Positions 37,169-48,700 of a stretch of 64,000 nt of DNA are shown piece after piece. Every line of letters starts with the position of its first letter. Position 1 is the first letter of the stretch. The stretch is from Gautieria morchelliformis. Taxonomy: Eukaryota > Basidiomycota > Agaricomycetes > Gomphales > Gomphaceae. Below the pieces are notes generated by a model. The model saw nothing but the letters and a program-made list of their open reading frames with translations. It made no database searches and was not told the origin of the DNA. The DNA is taken from the NCBI GenBank assembly GCA_015179125.1, contig WHVA01000079.1, positions 1 through 64,000 of the forward strand. Reading direction: 5' to 3'. A program made the translations under genes and the position numbers.

Positions 37169-38157
37169 GCAGGTCGTTTACTTGGGATGGTGGGACGAAC
37201 TAAGCTTAAGGGCGCTACGATGCAGTAACCATATGTATATAGACTAGAAAATGGGTCTCGCCGATATTTGGCACATGGTTGCTTTCGGAAGGACATCAAG
37301 GAGGTGAGAAGCGTCCAGGTGACGTCGGCCTTGCTAATTCTGGGCACGCCTGATCGAGCGAGCAGCAAACAAGACCGAGACCAGTGATCGAGAGGACGAG
37401 ATCCTCCAAGTCCGACTGAGTCAGTCGCGATAGCTGGGCATTTGCCACATAATAATGTTCAGTGTCCTGAGCCAGGTGGTCACCTACAGGGCTGATTCAG
37501 ATGCAACCGTTCCCTACAACATCCTACAAGGTACCTTCAAGCTTGCTAGCCGAGTCTTTTAAGCTTTGACCGACTCAGCCGACGCACGGCACATTATGTA
37601 ATAAATTCCACATGCAGGAATTCGCGGGAATCATTTACTGAGCTTGCTGTACCTCTTGCCTGCGCGAATCAAGGAGCAACGTATGCAGCTCAAGCGCTCA
37701 ACATTCAAATTCAAATGCTACTTCAGCCGTTATTTGGTGAGGTATGTTCGCGTTTGCGATTCAGATAAACATGGCCAGACTCCGAGTCTTTTCCCGTGAT
37801 CAGTTTCAATCACTCGCCGATGCTCAATAGCGTGATGCGTGACGCTGCACACTACAGAGGTTTCCGTGACGCGAGCCATTGGTAATGAGGGAAGTGCCAT
37901 CAATCGGTCCCACGCATGTGAGAATATGTACATTGGTCGATCGGCCTTATCTGGTCTGGCCGTCCATATATGGCCTGATATGTCTCATCAGGATGCTTAT
38001 CAGGCCAGATATGGTCGAGAAACTACAAGGCCAGTACGGATGTTTCCGACCAATGTACACATTCCCAGACGCAGCATGTGTCGCTTTATAGCTTGCTACC
38101 CTCTGCCAACAACAGCACGCCTTCGATTCAATTCAGCTGTAGATTATTTGGCAGAAA
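37169..38157. other. Intergenic region with palindrome
   Basis: Divergent region between the MFS gene and the first alpha/beta hydrolase. It holds the 141-bp palindrome at 37923-38063 ending about 95 bp before the hydrolase ATG. Otherwise no gene seen. Confidence 0.55.
37923..38063. repeat. 141-bp imperfect palindrome upstream of the hydrolase
   Basis: Outer arms aatatgtacattggtc (37923-37938) and gaccaatgtacacatt (38048-38063) pair in 15 of 16 positions. Inner arms ccatatatggcctgat (37964-37979) and atcaggccagatatgg (37999-38014) also pair in 15 of 16. Blocks of ggcc/ctgg lie between them. This cruciform-capable structure could be a small non-autonomous element or a multi-site operator. Confidence 0.8.
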
Positions 38158-39689
38158 ATGGTACCCGAAACGCAGTATTATCACCACGGGCCAGTCCATA
38201 TCGCTGGAGGAACACTCCCTAATGCAGTCACTGCTTATCGGGTTCACGGAGATCCTAGGAACCCATGCATAGTGTGAAACCCCTTTCAATGCTCAGCGCG
38301 ATCCATCTTAATTGAAACCTCTCCTAGTTTTCCCACCTGCTATGGTGCCCGGCTGGACGATCAATATTATCTAGTTGGGCAAGGCAAAGCTTTGGACCCT
38401 ACCAAGTATTTCGTAGTCACCTTTGCCACGTTCTCGAATGGAGAGGTATTTCATCAAGTTCAACTCCTTCGTACCGTACCTGATCCTTACGCAGTCATCT
38501 TCACCTTCAAATACTGTGTGTGCCGCGTTTTCGAGGGAATTGCGCGATTGACCTTGTTATCTTAAAGCCTGCACCTAACGATGGGCCATACTTTCCCAAA
38601 ATCACCTATCAGGATAACATGTGAGAATTATACCACGAAATCCACACCTTGTGTTGAATAGTACCAGCCGTGCACAGCATGCCGTGCTCACCAAAGGGCT
38701 CGGTGTGCAGAAGATTTTCTGTGTGGTTGGATTCTCCATGGGCGGCCAGCAGGTACTTTCTGTTCTCCCTCGGTTTCCCATTCTCTCAAAAAACCTCGAA
38801 ACAGGCATATCACTGGGCCATCATGTACCCAGATTTAGTGGAGAGGTACACCAGACGCGTCACGATTGATACCTTCAGTGATTATTATATCCTGATAGAT
38901 TTGTCTGTATCTGTGGGTCTGCTCGTACCAGTCCTCATAACCAGTGGTAGGCATCCTTCAAGCGTTTTTTTTTTTGGTATGATCTCTTCTCATCTTTGCA
39001 GCTTCCTCGAGGGCCCCAAAGCTGCACTCTTGAATTCCAGGGATTATGAATTCGGACATTATAAAGCTCCCCCTGTCCAAGGAATCAGGGCTTTCAGTCG
39101 AGTTTACAGTAAGTCTGGACAATAGTTCATGAATCGATTCACCGCCTTATAAACTACTTTGCAGGTGCCTGGGCCTATGGTCAAACAGTATGTACTCCCA
39201 CGGTAAATAGCATCGTGCATGATTTTTGAGTGATTATACGCTGCAGTGGTTTCGTCAACATGGATATCTTCTCAACGGAAAATACGCTGATATGGAATCA
39301 TGGATCAAAGGAGAGTGGGAAAATTCGTATCTTGACTGGGATGCAAATGATATGATTACTCTGATGAACACATGGGGTCAAGGGAATATTGCCCTGATCA
39401 ACGACGGGGGTGATTTGGAGAAGGCGCTGAAAAGCATCAAGGCCAAAGGTCTCATCATGCCAGCAAAGACAGACCTTTATTTCCCGGTGAGTGCTCATAT
39501 CGCTGGTTCCTATGTTTCCCTAATTCAATCACGATGGAAAAGCCGGAAGATAGTGAAATTGAAGTCGCTCATCTTCCCAATGCCAAGCTGGTGGTTATTG
39601 ATACTGTTTGGGGACATATGGCTGGAGGGGCAGCGAACGAGAAAGACACCCAATTTATCCAAGATCAGCTTATCGAGTTCTTGAAGTGA
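38158..39689 (+). CDS. Alpha/beta hydrolase, homoserine O-acetyltransferase-like (copy 1)
   Basis: Alpha/beta-hydrolase fold related to the MetX/Met2 acyltransferase family; reaction unknown. The ATG at 38158 gives MVPETQYYHHGPVHIAGGTL. Exons then read FPTCYGARLDDQYYLVGQGK, VTFATFSNGE, and the nucleophile elbow CVVGFSMGGQQ (Ser). Next come YHWAIMYPDLVER, CICGSARTSPHNQ, SFLEGPKAALLNSRDYEFGH and WFRQHGYLLNGKYADMESWI. The acid residue is in MPAKTDLYFP and the catalytic His in VIDTVWGHMAGG. It ends IEFLK at 39689. About ten short introns; a complete triad is present. The next gene is a tandem paralogue with matching exon order. MetX proper has GGSMGG and GHDxFL, so this is a divergent subfamily. 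Confidence 0.87.
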
Positions 39690-40232
39690 TCTTCCATATT
39701 CACGTCCCATTTCTATATGTTGATAACTATGTAACAGCCATGCATGATTGTATACTAGTTTGTTAAATCGCCAAGGTTTGGCGTGCGAATATGCGACGGC
39801 TGTAAACCTGTATATTCGAATAGATGTACCTGTATGCGCACGTACGACTGTAATAATCGCACCCGGAACTAGTGGCGCCATGGGAGCTCTAAATACAAGC
39901 GTATTGTCTAATCACAAATAGCATGAAATAGCACTTCTCGCATGCGTTCTCACAACATATCGACGTTACCGATACAGTATATGTGTGTGTGAGTCTGCCA
40001 GCACCAGGACTGGGAAGCGAACTAACGTCCATGTGGGCCTAGTGTTAGGTCAGCTGTACGTTTCCCGGACCCATCATGGACTTCGCCAGAGTTAGGCCGA
40101 TAATGGCCTGGGATACCGGCGCCCCTACCGACTTCACACCGGGTCGGCTCTACGGGTGGATACATAGCTGCCTAGCTCTGCTAGCTCCCTGGTTCGAGTT
40201 ATATTGTATACGATATAGGTCAATAACTGCAC
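39690..40232. other. Intergenic spacer between tandem hydrolases
   Basis: No gene seen. The palindrome found upstream of copy 1 is not repeated here, so the duplicated genes do not share their promoter structure. Confidence 0.6.
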
Positions 40233-41794
40233 ATGGCACCGATACCAGAAACGCAGTATTATCACCATGGAACTCTGCATGTGTCTGGCGGGACGATCCC
40301 TGACGCTATTACTGCCTATCGGATTCACGGAGACCCCTCAAATCCATGCATCGTGTTAGTCGCCTCGAAACCTGCGGAACATGCATGAACCCTGATCATA
40401 GAACCGGCTAGATTCCCTACATGCTACGGTGCTAGGCTTGACAGCCAATACTACCTCGTAGGCGAAGACAAGGCGCTAGATCCCAGGAAATACTTTATAG
40501 TAACATTCGCTTTGTTTTCGAATGGAGAGGTATGCCCTCTGAGCGAATAGTCCTCAGCCTCTTTTCTGAGGGTTCAATGCAGTCTTCGTCACCTTCCAAC
40601 ACCGTATGTCTATCTCTTATCGGAGACCGGGTCAGATGGTCGCGCTAACATCAATTCCTTATAGCCTGCGCCTCATAATGGACCTTACTTCCCGAAAGTC
40701 ACGCATATAGATAACGTGTGAGTCCATGCTAGCATTGCCAGCGTCATTCCATTCTATATGGAGGGTAACTAGTCGTGCGCAACACGCTGTACTCACGAAG
40801 AAACTCGACGTCAAGAAGGTTTACTGTGTTCTCGGACACTCAATGGGTGGTCAACAGGTGACGAGACACCAACGGCCTAACTGGAATATAAAGTTAATTC
40901 AATATACTAGTCATACCATTGGGCGATCATGTATCCGGACCTAGTGGAAAGGTAAACCAGTCCAGGAAGTGAATCATTTCTTTGACTAGAATGCTTCGCC
41001 ATTGTCAGATTCATCTGCATCTGTGGTTCCGCTCGGACCAGCCCTCACAACAAATGGTAAGGAAAGTTTCAAGTCGCACTCAATAGCACATCATTCTCGT
41101 AGCTTCCTTGAAGGACCAAAGGCGGCCCTTGTTGCCTCCAGGGATTTCGAATTCGGTCATTATAAAACCCCCCCTCAACAGGGTATTCGGGCGTTTGGTC
41201 GGGTATACAGTGAGCTCCATGCATATCTCATCAGCTGTTAGCTCAATCGAATGTAAACTTAAAGGTGCCTGGGCTTATGGACAAACGGTGCGCAAGAGTT
41301 TTCCTTAGTGTGTATGGACTGCCAGTCCTCACTGTGTCTTCAAAGTGGTATCGTCAACACGGATACCTATTCGATGGCAAATATGCCAACCTGGAAGCAT
41401 TCCTCAGAGGCCGCTGGGAAGCTGGCTTCCTTACGTGGGATGCAAACGACATGCTCACACTATTCGACACCTGGGCCACGGCCGATATCTCACTAGTGCG
41501 AGACGGTGGTGATTATGAGAAGGCCCTGAAAAGCATCAAGGTCAAGGGGCTCATCATGCCTTCGAAGACCGACCTCTACTTCCCAGTGAGCGCAGTTGCA
41601 TCCTCAGTGGTCTAGAAGTATTCTAAAGTTGTGTTGTGTTTAAATAGCCCGAGGACAGTGAGATTGAAGTCTCACATCTTCCAAATGCTAAGTTGGTGAT
41701 TATTGACACCGTCTGGGGACACGTTGCTGGCGGAGGTGCATCCGAGAAAGACGCGCAGTTTCTGCAAACGCAGATCAGAAACTTTCTGAATTAA
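40233..41794 (+). CDS. Alpha/beta hydrolase, homoserine O-acetyltransferase-like (copy 2)
   Basis: Tandem paralogue of the preceding gene, same strand and same intron layout. The ATG at 40233 gives MAPIPETQYYHHGTLHVSGG. Matching blocks: FPTCYGARLDSQYYLVGEDK, nucleophile CVLGHSMGGQQ, YHWAIMYPDLVER, CICGSARTSPHNK, SFLEGPKAALVASRDFEFGH and WYRQHGYLFDGKYANLEAFL. Acid in MPSKTDLYFP; His in IDTVWGHVAGG. It ends IRNFLN at 41794. Here the nucleophile motif is GHSMGG, where copy 1 has GFSMGG, a change next to the active site. Catalytic residues are intact, so both copies may be active with different acyl or alcohol specificity. Confidence 0.87.
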
Positions 41795-42626
41795 CTCTGT
41801 TGGCCACGAGTGCAGATCGTAAACGTACCAGTCGGGCGTAGGTGACCGGGAATAGTGCTAAATTTCTAAGTACATCTAGAAATTTTTGCCCTGTAAGAGA
41901 TCATATTTTGCTTGATGATCAACCTTGAGTCACCACGATGGCATCGAACAGTACTTGTCCGATAAAGGCGTACTTGAGTGGGTATTGGAGCCACTGCCGA
42001 TGTTGGAATTAGGTGGCTCTAAAGTAAACGCGTAAGGTACAGGATGGGTAGCTCCGACTCATATACCCTACGGTCATGACTAAGCGACAGTGAGCTCGCC
42101 CTAACTCCAACAGCCGATTATCAGCACGATGCGGCCACATGTATAATAGAATCTGAAGCTCTTCAAGCGATGACGAGCGCTTCGACCGGATTGATTACAT
42201 AATGCAGCTGAAGTAAGCAACAACTATAAATAACGGAGGCGTTATTTCGTGCAAAGCATTCGTGTCTTTCGCCTCTCTGGTAAGACGGCGAATCATCTTT
42301 TCCTCTCCCTCCGCTCCCTATTTCTGCTCCCAGCGCTTTCGGTGGTGGTATAGCGGCCTCTGACGCGTTCCGACACAATCATGTCACGGTATGGACGTGT
42401 TGTGGGATCTGCATCCCGCATACCCTGTCTCTGTCCGACAAATCCCTCTCCCCCAACAACTCAGCGAGAACGGTTAACCTCCAGGGTTGGTCTAACGGTT
42501 TGTCGCCCATCCAACCTTTATGATTCAGTGGCTCATTAATTAGCATACAATGTTTCGCAGCCCCTTTCAAACCTTTCAAACAACCTGGTCTTAGCTCTTC
42601 TCACCAACATAGGTTATCAGCCACCC
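41795..42626. other. Intergenic region, no gene seen
   Basis: 3' flank of hydrolase copy 2 and 5' flank of the oxygenase. No ORF with coding character, no tRNA and no repeat recognised. Confidence 0.55.
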
Positions 42627-42766
42627 ATGACGCTACTTCCCAGTGCCACTGTGAGGACTGCGATTGAACTAAAGAATGCCATTGATATTGCTTCGGAACG
42701 TTTGAAACCCCTTGGTACTTGTTCCGCTTTAACCACGGAGTGGAAGCAGGAAAGGATAACGTATGG

Positions 42767-42798
<32 letters not shown>

Positions 42799-44125
42799 GA
42801 GGCATCAAGGTAACCTTATTACCCTGTTCAAATTGGTACGCCCTTGCTAACGTCGGCAGGCTCTGATCAAGCAGCTGGGTGAGATCAAACAAGAAGAGGA
42901 CACACCTTTCTTCAGGGGTACACTGGATGCCCCTTTCGGCCTCACCATCACTCGAGAAGGGTGCAACTATTCGGGTGAGATTGCGCCTGCCGATCCCAAG
43001 GAAGAAGCTGCAGGGGATAGCACAACCATCCTCTTAAAGAGGTGGTTCGAAGGCGCTGCTATCTCGGGATACGGAGACATGGAAGCGCAAGAGACGAAGG
43101 TAAATCCCGATGTGCGCGACGCCCGAGAGATCCCCGCCACAGAGTTCACCGTTACACCTGAGCTTCTGGACTCAGTACGTGACCACTGGGCTGCCCATTT
43201 CTTCCCCACCAATGTCCGCATCGAGCCATAGAAGATTCACCTGTACGGCCCGGGCGGTATATTCAAAGAGCATCGTGACACGCCTGAAACGGATCTCGTT
43301 GGGACATTCCTAGTTGGGCTTGGTGACACAACAAACCCACAAGCAGGCTTGTTCGTGAGAGGTAACAATTGGGAGTGGGAGCACTCCAGAGCGGAAGCTG
43401 GATCATGGGTCGCATTCTACCCTGACATCAAGCATGAAGTGTCGAAAATAGAGGATGGGTACAGGGGTGTCATAGCATTCAAGATATTCAGACCACCCGG
43501 CGAAGTGGAAGACCCAACGAAATATCCCGCGCAAGCTAAGGTGAAAAGCGTGCTAGACAAGATGCCACGGAAGTACGGTCTTCTCCTGGAGCGCAAGTAT
43601 TGCAAAGGAACGACACAACTTAGTGGGTTCGACGCACAGCTGCTTGCAGCGGCCAAGACGCGCGGCGACGTCGTAACGCACGTGCTTCCCGTTCTGATTA
43701 AATTCGATGTCTGTGCGGACGAATATGATGGCGCTGAGTTCTACCTCGATGCAGATGTGTTTCCTCTCACGGACCAACATGTCGATGCCCTGGTTAAATT
43801 TCGCAATGAGGTTGACTCGGACGAGGAGGACGAATGCGCATACCCATGGAGGGAGAAACCAATTAGGAAGGAGCCTTTACCGATATCTCTGAAGGGGACA
43901 GAATCTGCTTGGATCGAAGAGCGCAAAGTCAGCAAGATAGAGTTTTACAGCCCAGACCTTTCCGGCAGTTTTGTTACGTGGCGCCGCGTAAAGCAGGAAG
44001 GTGCGGAACATACTGGGAATGAGGCCATGCCAACCACGGAAGATAGCATCTACCTCAGCTATGCCATGGTAGTCTTGCCAAAGCTTGAAAAGAGAACGAA
44101 AGAGGACGCAGGACTTGACGATTGA
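42627..44125 (+). CDS. 2OG-Fe(II) oxygenase (prolyl-4-hydroxylase-like), with in-frame TAG
   Basis: Predicted 2-oxoglutarate/Fe(II) dioxygenase. The ATG at 42627 gives MTLLPSATVRTAIELKNAID, then an acidic EDEDEDEDEGGG run. Intron 42810-42859 leads to ALIKQLGEIKQEEDTPFFRG. The catalytic fold reads KIHLYGPGGIFKEHRDTPE (HxD), GLFVRG, WVAFYPDIKHEVS (second His) and GYRGVIAFKIFR (2OG-binding Arg). A charged C-terminal domain ends EDAGLDD. At 43229-43231 a TAG interrupts NVRIEP and KIHLY, where relatives have Tyr. Either this is a nonsense mutation, or 43175-43231 (GTACGT..ATAG, 57 nt, a multiple of three) is spliced out and removes 19 codons in frame. Everything downstream stays open for 298 codons. 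The substrate is unknown. Confidence 0.78.
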
Positions 44126-44343
44126 CGCATGAAAATTAGGGCTTTCACGTTACGCACCTGTATTATAACTACTCAGGGCACTGAAGATTATTTCCTTCGT
44201 TGAGCCCAGATAGAAACTTACATAAAACGAGAAGAGGTCCACATTGATCTATGTGGGTGTGTCACACCGTGTTCGGAGTTTGAGGACATTGACGCGTGTA
44301 AGGACGCGTCAGTCTCGTCGTTTCTCCATCCCAATATTTCCCC

Positions 44344-45498
44344 ATGGTATGCTTTTGCAACTTCTGCATCGTATGTGTCTAAAAGTTGACTTACCTGCAT
44401 GATAGGCTCGACGTTATGATAGTTGGTTTTTTAATCTTAATCCCGTTGAACGACGTCTGAATGTGTACAATTAGGTCGCACAACCATCTTCTCGCCAGAA
44501 GGTGTGTATACCGTTTCATCGTGAGGGGTGTCATCTCATCCCCCGAATGCAGGTCGACTGTACCAAAGTGAGCACCTGAATGCATGGGATGCTAGCATGT
44601 TAACATTAACTTAGTCGAGTACGCCATGGAGGCTATTTCACATGCTGGTACCGTGCTAGGCGTGCTTGCGAAAGACGGTGTTGTTCTCGCTGCGGAGAAG
44701 AAAGTTACGGGGAAACTGTTAGATCTTTCAGGTGCAAAAGAGGGAGGGTATGGGGGGAGCGGCGAGAAGATATTTTTGTTGAACTCGTGTGTGGTCTGTT
44801 CAAACCTGTAGTTTCACAACTGAATTTGCTGTTATAGAAATGTCATCAGTGGCGTTGCTGGGATCACAGCGGACGCCAATTCGCTCGTAAATTATGCACG
44901 TACGGCAGCGCAACGACATCTGTTTTCGTACGACGAAGACATACCGGTCGAACAGCTTGCACAAAGATTATGTGATCTAAAGCAGGGTTATACACAGTAC
45001 GGAGGTGCGCATGCGTGTAACCTTTTTTGTGTATTCTGACCAGCCTCGATTTTCAGGGCTGCGACCGTTTGGCGTTTCCCTGTTATATGCAGGCTACGAC
45101 GTGCATTACCAGTTCCAGCTATACCACTCTGATCCATCGGGGAATTATTCTGGATGGAAGGCGACATGTATCGGTGCTAACAATGGGACAGCACAGAGCC
45201 TTTTAAAACAGGAGTACAAAGATGACATATCTGTGGAAGACGCCATAGGCCTTGCCGTGCGTGTAATGGGTAAGACAATGGACAGCACGACTTTGGGGAG
45301 TGAGAAACGTGAGCTGCTACGCTGTGTTAGCTGTGGCCCTGAGCTAATCTGTGGGCAGTTGAGTTTGCTGTTTTGACGCTGGACAAGAGCACAAAGCAAC
45401 CGCATGCAAGGATTTACAAGCCAGCAGAGGTGGACGCCCTGCTTGCCGAACATGGTTTGGGGAAAAAGGAAGAAGATGCAGAGATGAAAGCAGCTTAG
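44344..45498 (+). CDS. 20S proteasome subunit alpha-3 (PRE9/PSMA4)
   Basis: Alpha-ring subunit of the 20S proteasome. The N-terminus is assembled from very small exons: ATG alone (44344-44346), 44406-44421, 44475-44501, 44553-44567, then 44615 onward. Together they give [20 protein letters not shown] followed by [12 protein letters not shown], the universal alpha-subunit gate segment. All junctions are GT-AG. Then [53 protein letters not shown] and [20 protein letters not shown]. The last intron precedes EFAVLTLDK, and the protein ends [11 protein letters not shown] at 45498. The subunit is non-catalytic, as expected for alpha type. Confidence 0.95.
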
Positions 45499-45765
45499 GA
45501 CCGTGTTGTAGGAGTGCGGCATCATTATTAACTTGAGGCAGTGAAACACGCAACTAACACGAAGCAGTCAATTAGACTGGTTCCGTGAATAATCGTAAGA
45601 GTAGTCTGAATATCGCCACGAGTGATACGCGTGATTGTGACTATCCCGAGGGGATGCCACACGTAAATCGCAGCAAACAGGGCTGTTAGCGGGACTTAGC
45701 GTCTGGCGCTTGTCTCCGAGCACATAAAACGCGGCTTTCTTGCAAACAGTCACCATCCTGCCCCC

Positions 45766-48700
45766 ATGGCGATTTCGCCCTTGCTAACGGCTTTGCTTGT
45801 CCTCCGCATCGCCGGCCCTGGTGTCCTCGCCCTCCTCGTTACCTCTTTGTTTTTCTTACGACCTTCGTCACACGACCATGATCACGACAATTCCCCCATT
45901 GTTTCCGTTATCATCTCACAGAAAGCTCCTCGTCGAGCAGTCATACTTTCTTTCCTCTCGCTGACCGCAGCTGCATTCTTCCTCGATGGTATAGTCGTTG
46001 TAGTTCGCGCTGTGTTCACAGGCACATGGGAGGGATCGTCACAGCAATGGCGCCTTATTGAAGTGGCAGACGTCCTCGGCCTTGTTGCCTTCGCCGGGTT
46101 AGCTGCCCTGGGCACTTGGAAAGACGTCAACGGTGTTGATGTCTGGACTCGCCAGCGGGTGAAGTTTTTTGCTTTACTGGCCTGGGTCGTCGACGTCGTT
46201 CAGGTCGTTCTACTGGCCCTCTCAGTGAGCCTAGTTAACAAGCAGCCACCCGCAAACTCCCACTTTGGCCACATCAACGTGCCAAACGCTGTCCACTTCG
46301 CATTGGTCACCCTTCGCGTCCTTTTCCTCACAGTGCTGGTCCCAGCACTCTATTTCCCGCGTATCTCTTATGTGCCTGCAGCTCGCAATGTCGCTAATGA
46401 GGATGCAGATGCCTCGACTAACCTTCTTGTTTCCTCGTCCCTTTCTGTATCTGCGGCTCAATATGGCACATTCGGATCTCCCCAGACGCCTCTCAACATT
46501 ACACGTGCCCCTACTCCTACCCCATCGGATAACCCACCCTCGTCTGCCAACCCTCAAGTTAACCCCCCGCCCGCCGCGGCCCCTGGACCCCTGAAACCGA
46601 ACCCACGCAAGGAAGTCAGTGATGACCCTAGTTGGAGCGAACTCGGTCAACGTCTCAGCAGACTTACTCCTTACTTGTGGCCCTCAAAAGACAGAGGTCT
46701 CCAAATTCTTGCTGTAAGCGCAGCAAGGTTCTTGGATTGAGTATGGAAAGTAAATTTGTTACTCTCCTTAGGTTCTCTGCGTCCTACTCCTCGTCATAGG
46801 TCGTGTTGTCAACTTGCTTATCCCTTAACCCTCGGAAAACTCGTTAGCGATTTACAAAAGCGTGCCAACGCTAGCCCAGGTGTACCACCCCCATCGCTTT
46901 GGCCCAGTCTCATCCTCTATGTTGTGCTACGTTTCTTGCAGAGCCCAGGAGGCTTGACCGCTTTGAGAGATGTCAGTGGGCAGTGAACCTAAGTTATGAT
47001 GTGATGCTGATAGAACTATTTGCTATGCCGTCGAAAGACATTGTGGGCACCAGTCATGCAATATTCTGATCGAGGTACGTTGGTGGCCCGTTTCCGTATG
47101 CGAATGCACCTGACGTGTATGAGCAGAGATGTCTCAGCTCTCCTTTGACCACCTTCTCAATCTCTCACTCGCATTTCACACTCGTCGCAAGACCGGGGAG
47201 GTCTTGCGCATTCTCGACCGTGGAGCTGCGATCAACCACATTTTAGAGGTACGTGGCATCTCAATTGTGCTGCAGAATTGGCATGACATCTGTACTTTAG
47301 CTGCTTCTCTTCAACATTTGCCCAACTTTCTTCGATATTCTCATTGCACTAAGCCTTTTCTTCTATCTGTTTGGATGGCATCTTGCCTTGGTTATTCTGG
47401 TCGTTATGATTGCCTACGGTCAGTTCTTGTCCATCGATCCATGTGGATGACTAACGTGGTCCATCGCAGTGGCGGCCAGCGTATGTACCCCCCCTTTCTA
47501 CATATTTTCTCAAAGTCACAGGATAATTTAGGTTATCTTAACCAAATGGCGTACCAAGATCCGTAGGCGCATGAATGATCGTGATGTGGTGCGTGTGTAA
47601 CCTCTGCCTTCTGAGTCTCCATCGTCACGACTTTGCATGACAGATCACACGTGGTATTCACACTGATTGCCTGCTTAATTACGAGACTGTCAAGTACTTT
47701 GGTGGTGAGCAACACGAGGCGCTCCGATACCAGGATGCCATTCGCGAATATCAAGCGCTCGAATATCGCGTCATGGGTGTGTAGTCTACTTTGTCTAATT
47801 GATGCATGTGATTCACAAAGTTATTTCGTAGTGTCTTTGAATTTGTTGAACTTAGTGCAGAACTTTATATTTGTTAGTTTCGACGTTTTGGAGTTTCTCA
47901 AATATCTCACGCATATACTGTCCAGTCACTCGGAATTCTTGTCGGGAGCTTGATTGTAGCCATGAAGATTACCAACGGTTCATTGAATACCGATGGCGAA
48001 CCCATGGATGGCAGCGACTACGTTGTCTTCATCACATTTCTCGCTCAGGTTTGTTTTAGTTGCGATTGCTGCTTCATGATAGACCTGACATTTCTTTCAA
48101 AGCTCTATGGCCCCCTCAACAGCCTGGGATATATCTATCGATCCATAAACCAAAATCTCGTCGACACGGAGCGTCTTATGAAATTGTTAGACGAGCCGCC
48201 TGAGATCAACGATAAACCTAATGCTTCCGCACTGCACGTTGAATCTGGCGAGATCGAGTTCGGTGCGTTATTCTATGGCATTTTTCTCGATGTGACACTT
48301 ACCACCGTATACAGAAAACGTCAACTTCTCGTACGACGGTCGTACGAAGGCACTGAATGGCGTTTCGTTTAAAGTTCCCAGGAACTCGTCTGTAGCGCTC
48401 GTTGGAGAGAGTGGGAGTGGAAAGAGCACGGTCTTGAGGCTTCTGTACCGCTTTTATGATCTTAAGGATGGCGAGGGTCGTATTCTGATCGATGGTCAAG
48501 ACATCCGCGAAGTGACACAACACTCATTACGCAAGGCCATTGGTGTTGTGCCTCAGGACAGCGTCTTGTTCAATTCTAGTGTGGGATACAACATCGGGTA
48601 TGTCGCTTCTTTCTAGCATGCGTTGTCTTTGGTAACACCCTTGTAGCTATGGCAAGTTTGGAGCCACGCCTGGGGAAATCGAGTTGGCTGCTCAGGCCGC

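Noticed and set aside
40140..40215. Possible tRNA gene (GGTTCGAGT resembles a B box)
   Set aside because: No matching A box, acceptor stem or anticodon arm could be drawn around it.
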